DNA from: Natrinema amylolyticum
GTDB taxonomy: Archaea > Halobacteriota > Halobacteria > Halobacteriales > Natrialbaceae
Direction: 5' to 3'
DNA: 64,000 nt
Assembly (NCBI RefSeq): GCF_020515625.1
Contig: NZ_JAIWPJ010000001.1
Coordinates: forward strand, 1-64,000
Shown: piece by piece, positions 60,695-64,000 of the stretch
How positions within the stretch are numbered: position 1 is the stretch's first letter
How the letters are laid out: the number at the start of each line of letters is the position of its first letter
Program-made: the position numbers and the translations under genes
The notes under the pieces: generated by a model
Database searches by the model: none
The model's input: only the letters and a program-made list of their open reading frames with translations
Told to the model about the DNA's origin: nothing

Positions 60695-62239
60695 TTAGAA
60701 TGGTCCCGGACGACTTGCAGCGGTGTTCACGAGGTCCTCGGCCGCTCTCACAGCGCCGTCACCACCACTATGCCCGCCGAGAACAGCCGCATAGTATGCG
60801 TTCTCACCGGGGGCAAGCCTGAGACCGCTGACCGCATAGCTGAGATAATTTTCGTCATCACGTTCCGTAATCGCCAGTTCAGGCGCAGTCGCCCCATTCA
60901 GTTGGCCATACACCAGTCCCTGCTCATCGTCAAACAGCGTCACGAAGGGTGTCTCATCCCGAAGGGGGAACGTTCGCCACCGACCGACCTCCGTGAACGC
61001 GAGCGTTCCACTCCCACTGACGTGGAACTGTGGCGTGGTTACTGGCTCTGCAAGTTCAAGAAAAGCGGCCGGGCGCCAGCCGCGATGAATATTGGCCGGT
61101 GGTTGATTCATCACCACTCGGTCAGACCCAGTATTTTCGAGCGTTGTCTCGATAATCACGAACGGATCATCGGGATAGAGCTTCACTACCTGTGTGATTC
61201 TGACGACACGACGCTCATCGAACGAAAAGACCCGGTCAAGCAGATAGCCATCCCAATTCGACGCTGACCGCGGTTGTGTGACGGTTGTACGATCGTGTTC
61301 GAGGACTTCGTCATCAGGGGCGACTGATCTGATTCGTGCCGAACGGTCGCCGAGTAACTCTCTGTCAGCGTCGTCCAACCTGAACGACGAGAGGTACACA
61401 CGTGAATCGCGATCCCGCTGATCGAACGTCACGGTGACTTCCGGATTCGAGATAATCGCAATCTCACCATCGTCACTCGGGGGCTCTTCTTCATCGGTGT
61501 CATCGGTGTCCGGTTCCTCGTCTGCAATCGTTAGCGACCCGCCATTATACCAGTCTGTCACCGTTTCTCCAATTGGAATCGTGACGGTTTCGGACGCTAC
61601 ATCGCTGCCGCCGAAATATTGGCTGTTAATCGTGATGTCTGCTTCGTACTCGTCTTCGGAGTCTGGGTTGAGAGCGCCTGAATAGACGATCGCAAGCTGA
61701 TCGCCTTCCTCGAGCGTGGGCTGGTCCCCAAGAATCGTCCCAAAACAGTTCTGTCGAAGCTCGAGGGTCCCTGTTTCTGGGAGTCCAGTGTCGAATTCTT
61801 CGTCAACGACCAGTGGTGGGTGGGTTCCGCCGCGGTCAATACCAAGTTCGAGACTTCTGCCCTTAACGTTCTCCACGTCAAATCCCGAGCCAAACGGCAG
61901 ATCCACGAACGGCCCATAGCAACTGGTTGTCGGCCCTCGTAAGAAGACATTGCGCTTATGCATAATCCAGAAACTTTCCCACTCACGCCCAGCAAGATTC
62001 GAGCCCACCTCGAAGAGGACGGCGTGTTGTGAGCTGGCGCCCGGTGTATTAGGGTCGACACCAATCGTCGCCTGTGCATGTTGCAGCGCGTCTGCAGCTT
62101 CATCGCCCGGTTCCTCTTGGAGTGTGGGTCGTGTTGCACCGCTAGGGTCTGAGAGGACTGTGACACCACCGCCAGCCGCTAATCTGCGTAACATCGTTCG
62201 TCTTGTAGTGTGATCCTCCGTAGCGTATCTCTGGGCCAT
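60695..62239 (-). CDS. 514-aa Tat-type secreted protein of the integrated element
   Basis: N-terminal TTRRTMLRRLAAGGGVTVLS resembles a twin-arginine signal, without lipobox. The mature part is rich in beta strands and Thr/Asp (VFLRGPTTSCYGPFVDLPFG, then FSFDERRVVRITQVVKLYPD, NMQPPANIHR-like VVMNQPPANIHRGWRPAAF), with an acidic linker in the middle. No family recognised; a surface or adhesin-like role is possible. Codon use has more A/T than in the chromosomal neighbours, and the upstream 370 nt are AT-rich and non-coding. Confidence 0.7.
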   Translation of the reverse strand: MAQRYATEDHTTRRTMLRRLAAGGGVTVLSDPSGATRPTLQEEPGDEAADALQHAQATIGVDPNTPGASSQHAVLFEVGSNLAGREWESFWIMHKRNVFLRGPTTSCYGPFVDLPFGSGFDVENVKGRSLELGIDRGGTHPPLVVDEEFDTGLPETGTLELRQNCFGTILGDQPTLEEGDQLAIVYSGALNPDSEDEYEADITINSQYFGGSDVASETVTIPIGETVTDWYNGGSLTIADEEPDTDDTDEEEPPSDDGEIAIISNPEVTVTFDQRDRDSRVYLSSFRLDDADRELLGDRSARIRSVAPDDEVLEHDRTTVTQPRSASNWDGYLLDRVFSFDERRVVRITQVVKLYPDDPFVIIETTLENTGSDRVVMNQPPANIHRGWRPAAFLELAEPVTTPQFHVSGSGTLAFTEVGRWRTFPLRDETPFVTLFDDEQGLVYGQLNGATAPELAITERDDENYLSYAVSGLRLAPGENAYYAAVLGGHSGGDGAVRAAEDLVNTAASRPGPF

Positions 62240-62609
62240 CTGTCTGTTGTGTCAGTCTCAGTGTGGTCGGTAGTCGGGGTTGGTCTCGAACGCCAGTCTC
62301 CCGACTGCTGTCTGCTGGTTTGATACCCGGGTAGTCTGTCGGCTCCAGACAGCTTTGTCCTATCCGCCTTCGCCCCACGAGGCGATCAAAGTCTTCCTAT
62401 TGTGGTATGTTATCACCTGCCATATCGAGAACTTCACCAATTCCACCTATCAAACTTTTTGTTCTACTAACATGCTGACGGTCACTGAGAGCAACGAGTC
62501 ACACAGGTCCCACCCGAGTCAAAAGAGAGGCCTCCTGCAGTTCCACTGGTCCGCGAGCGACTGTGGATTTCGCTCGTGCTTTCCGGTTCACTGACACCTG
62601 TTAGAACTC
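62240..62609. other. AT-rich leader of the 514-aa gene
   Basis: 370 nt with no confident gene. Candidate promoter tracts (ATTGTGGTATGTTATCACC at 62399-62417, AACTTTTTGTTC at 62453-62464) fit the minus-strand 514-aa gene. Short open frames here lack support. Confidence 0.45.
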
Positions 62610-62770
62610 GGCACTGTCTAGTTCAGCACCTCCTCGACTGGTGTTCGGCCATTAAGCACTTGATTCGGCCGGTCGTGGTTGTAGTAGTGTTTAAACCGTC
62701 TCAACCAGTAGCGAGCGCTGGCTGGACTGCCCCGGAAGAACGAGTGAAAGCGGTCAATCCGCACTGAGAC
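62610..62770 (-). pseudogene. 3' remnant of a transposase gene with its terminal repeat
   Basis: The minus frame ending at 62618 reads ARYWLRRFKHYYNHDRPNQV, then LNGRTPVEEVLN, the C-terminal end of a DDE/integrase-core transposase. The stop TAG falls inside the terminal repeat GGCACTGTCTAGTT (62610-62623), shared with the MITE. Upstream codons decay before the att-like repeat at 62770. The family looks IS6- or IS481-like; ends favour IS6. Confidence 0.65.
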
Positions 62771-62783
62771 CCTCCGACCCCAC
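62770..62783. repeat. Putative right attachment site
   Basis: CCCTCCGACCCCAC, identical to the tRNA-Trp end at 59648-59661. It lies just beyond the transposase remnant. Confidence 0.6.
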
Positions 62784-62924
62784 CTTCTCCTCAAACGGAC
62801 CCAAACCCGCATACGTGAGAGTGTTACTTATAACGAACATCCCCTCCCCCGTCATTGAGTCTTCAGTAGTTCAGGTTCTGATCGCTGGAGGAATACTGAC
62901 TGATGAGGGCTTACAGCGCAGGTG

Positions 62925-63098
62925 TTAGTGCTCGAGAAGGGAGGCACGCTCGCGCCAGAGCAGCATGACACCCATCCCGAATACGATCGATTCCCCGAAG
63001 AGCACAGCGTAATCGGTGGGAGTCCAGCCGTTCCACCACATGTAGCACCCAGCCACTGTCAATCCGAAGCCAATGGCTATTAGCAATTGCTTATCCAT
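62925..63098 (-). CDS. 57-aa two-helix membrane protein
   Basis: MDKQLLIAIGFGLTVAGCYM, then WWNGWTPTDYAVLFGESIVF and GMGVMLLWRERASLLEH: two short helices with a Trp-rich loop. Below usual length cut-offs. The ATG at 63098 has an AT-rich stretch (AATAGTAAAA, minus strand) ~25 nt upstream. Outside the presumed element. Function unknown. Confidence 0.55.
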   Translation of the reverse strand: MDKQLLIAIGFGLTVAGCYMWWNGWTPTDYAVLFGESIVFGMGVMLLWRERASLLEH

Positions 63099-63426
63099 GT
63101 CTGGTCGAGAGGCCGGCTCATTTTACTATTCTTTCGGCGTCCAGGAACACGAGAGAGACGGGCAGTGATCAATCAGACGGTCGCGATGAGTCGCTGCGAG
63201 AACGCAGCGGCACGTCGTCGCGTCTATCCAGCGACGCCGAATGCTCGTTCCAACAGTAATGGCAATAAATAATCGAGCACACATGTGCCGTCTCGAGACC
63301 GATCATCGGTCGCGACGAACCACGGGCCGGGGACACTGCGTCCTCACTCGTTCTCGCACACTACTTTGTTCTCCGTGACTGATACAGTAATATTTATCAA
63401 CGCATTCGATAGTTGTGTGCACGAAT
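63099..63426. other. Divergent intergenic region
   Basis: 328 nt with promoters for both sides: AATAGTAAAA near 63121-63130 (minus) and TAATATTTAT (63389-63398, plus). A short plus-strand frame from 63087 is Arg-rich and not accepted as a gene. Confidence 0.5.
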
Positions 63427-64000
63427 ATGTCATCAGTTCATAGCAGTACGGAGACCCGCCACTACGCGCCGACAGTCAACGTCTCGAAAGTTGCGGGGAT
63501 CGCGACCGCGCTCGTCGCGGTAAACATCCTGTTGATACTGGCGGGCAGTTACACGCCGCTCGCGGACCTCGGACTCGTTCTCTTCTCGAACTACTTCATC
63601 GGAATCGGCACCTTCGCCGCCACGATCGGTGGCGGCTTCTGGGTGTCGAACAAGGGCATCGAAGCGGGGAACGTCCCGATCGCGGGCGCCGGCGTCACGC
63701 TGATCCAGTTCGGCTATACGCTTCTCGGCTCCGCGATCCTCGTGCTTGTACCGTCCGCGCTTCAGGTTCCGGCCCTCGCCATCACGACGGTCATCACGGG
63801 GCTCCTCACGGCCGGTATCGTGGTCGTCGTCTACCGCACCGACCGATCGTTCGCGCGCTGGCAGACCTATTCCAGAGGCCTGTTCATCGCCGGATTCGCC
63901 GCGGGTGCCGTCGGGTTCTTCCTCAATCCTATGCTCATGGTCTTCGCCTCCGTCCTGTTTTTCCTCGGGTTCGTCGCGGATCTGGCGTACGAGATCTGGG
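63427..64000 (+). CDS. Multi-pass membrane protein, 3' end outside window
   Basis: At least 191 aa, no stop before the window edge. Five to six helices: VAGIATALVAVNILLILAGS, NYFIGIGTFAATIGGGFWVS, GVTLIQFGYTLLGSAILVLV, ALAITTVITGLLTAGIVVVV and FVADLAYEIW near the cut. TATA-like TAATATTTAT ~30 nt before the ATG predicts a leaderless mRNA. Haloarchaeal hypothetical in style; no family assigned. Confidence 0.75.
   Translation, partial: MSSVHSSTETRHYAPTVNVSKVAGIATALVAVNILLILAGSYTPLADLGLVLFSNYFIGIGTFAATIGGGFWVSNKGIEAGNVPIAGAGVTLIQFGYTLLGSAILVLVPSALQVPALAITTVITGLLTAGIVVVVYRTDRSFARWQTYSRGLFIAGFAAGAVGFFLNPMLMVFASVLFFLGFVADLAYEIW

Larger units (their letters stand above)
59648..62783. mobile_element. 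Decayed element integrated at tRNA-Trp
   Basis: Bounded by CCCTCCGACCCCAC in the tRNA 3' end (59648-59661) and repeated at 62770-62783. Inside: a truncated virus-like ORF, a MITE, a Tat protein gene and a transposase-gene remnant. No integrase was found. Lower GC and long non-coding stretches mark it as foreign. Confidence 0.65.

Noticed and set aside
60614..61267. Plus-strand frame of 217 codons within the integrated element
   Set aside because: Overlaps the 514-aa gene on the other strand; no start signal or recognisable domain. Kept as doubtful only.
63087..63272. Arg-rich plus-strand open frame near the end
   Set aside because: Overlaps the start of the 57-aa gene, no ribosome site, composition random.
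1..64000. Replication origin or phage structural genes
   Set aside because: No orc1/cdc6 gene, ORB-like cluster, capsid or terminase gene was seen.

Overview
The window is chromosomal DNA of a halophilic archaeon (class Halobacteria), with a Natrialbales-like style (inference). The evidence is high GC, very acidic proteins, many Tat-type signal peptides, leaderless promoters with TATA boxes about 25-35 nt before the ATG, a CofD gene for coenzyme F420, a CDP-alcohol phosphotransferase of the archaeal lipid type, ribosomal protein S17e, MBF1, and a tRNA-Trp whose intron carries a C/D guide RNA. The window opens in the 3' end of a 5S rRNA gene, so an rRNA operon lies to the left.

Layout. 1-1.2 kb: 5S end, terminator, an HTH protein and a possible structured RNA. 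1.2-8 kb: aa3-type oxidase genes coxB, coxA and coxC, split by a manganese catalase and small unknown genes. 8-18.4 kb: housekeeping genes, including a geranylgeranyl-reductase-family flavoprotein, a 2-hydroxyacid dehydrogenase, UspA, asd, rps17e, a CitG-like gene with its DUF447 partner, and cofD. 18.5-21.1 kb: a large predicted iron-regulated lipoprotein with six His/Glu-rich repeats and a C-terminal cupredoxin, behind two SirR/Idr-type palindromes. 21.2-30.3 kb: a GCS2-type ligase, ATP-dependent DNA ligase, MFS transporter, the hisC / AK6-like kinase / CDP-alcohol phosphotransferase operon, mbf1 and tpiA. 30.3-35.5 kb: a TIR-zinc ribbon protein overlapping a convergent zinc-finger J-protein, small membrane proteins, an ornithine-cyclodeaminase-family enzyme and a PiT phosphate transporter. 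35.6-47.8 kb: a thiolase / thiolase-like-DUF35 pair, DHH phosphoesterase, Hsp20, DJ-1/PfpI protein, ABC exporter, a TetR-MATE operon with a perfect palindromic operator, and a Kef-type antiporter. 47.8-59.4 kb: a YcaO protein, a P-loop kinase lacking the Walker A lysine, a sodium:solute symporter with acyl-CoA synthetase, guaB and DUF5794.

59.5-62.8 kb is the clearest accessory region. An intron-containing tRNA-Trp has its last 14 nt repeated 3.1 kb downstream, bracketing a decayed integrated element. That element holds a truncated virus/plasmid-like ORF, a 230-bp MITE with terminal inverted repeats and a near-match 8-bp target duplication, a 514-aa Tat-type secreted protein, and the 3' end of a transposase gene whose terminal repeat matches the MITE. 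The window ends inside a multi-pass membrane protein.

Most interesting points: the repeat-cupredoxin protein under predicted iron control; the tRNA-Trp element with its MITE; and in-frame insertions made of two adjacent palindromes in two conserved enzymes (DNA ligase and acyl-CoA synthetase). Family names are recognition from sequence, not database results.
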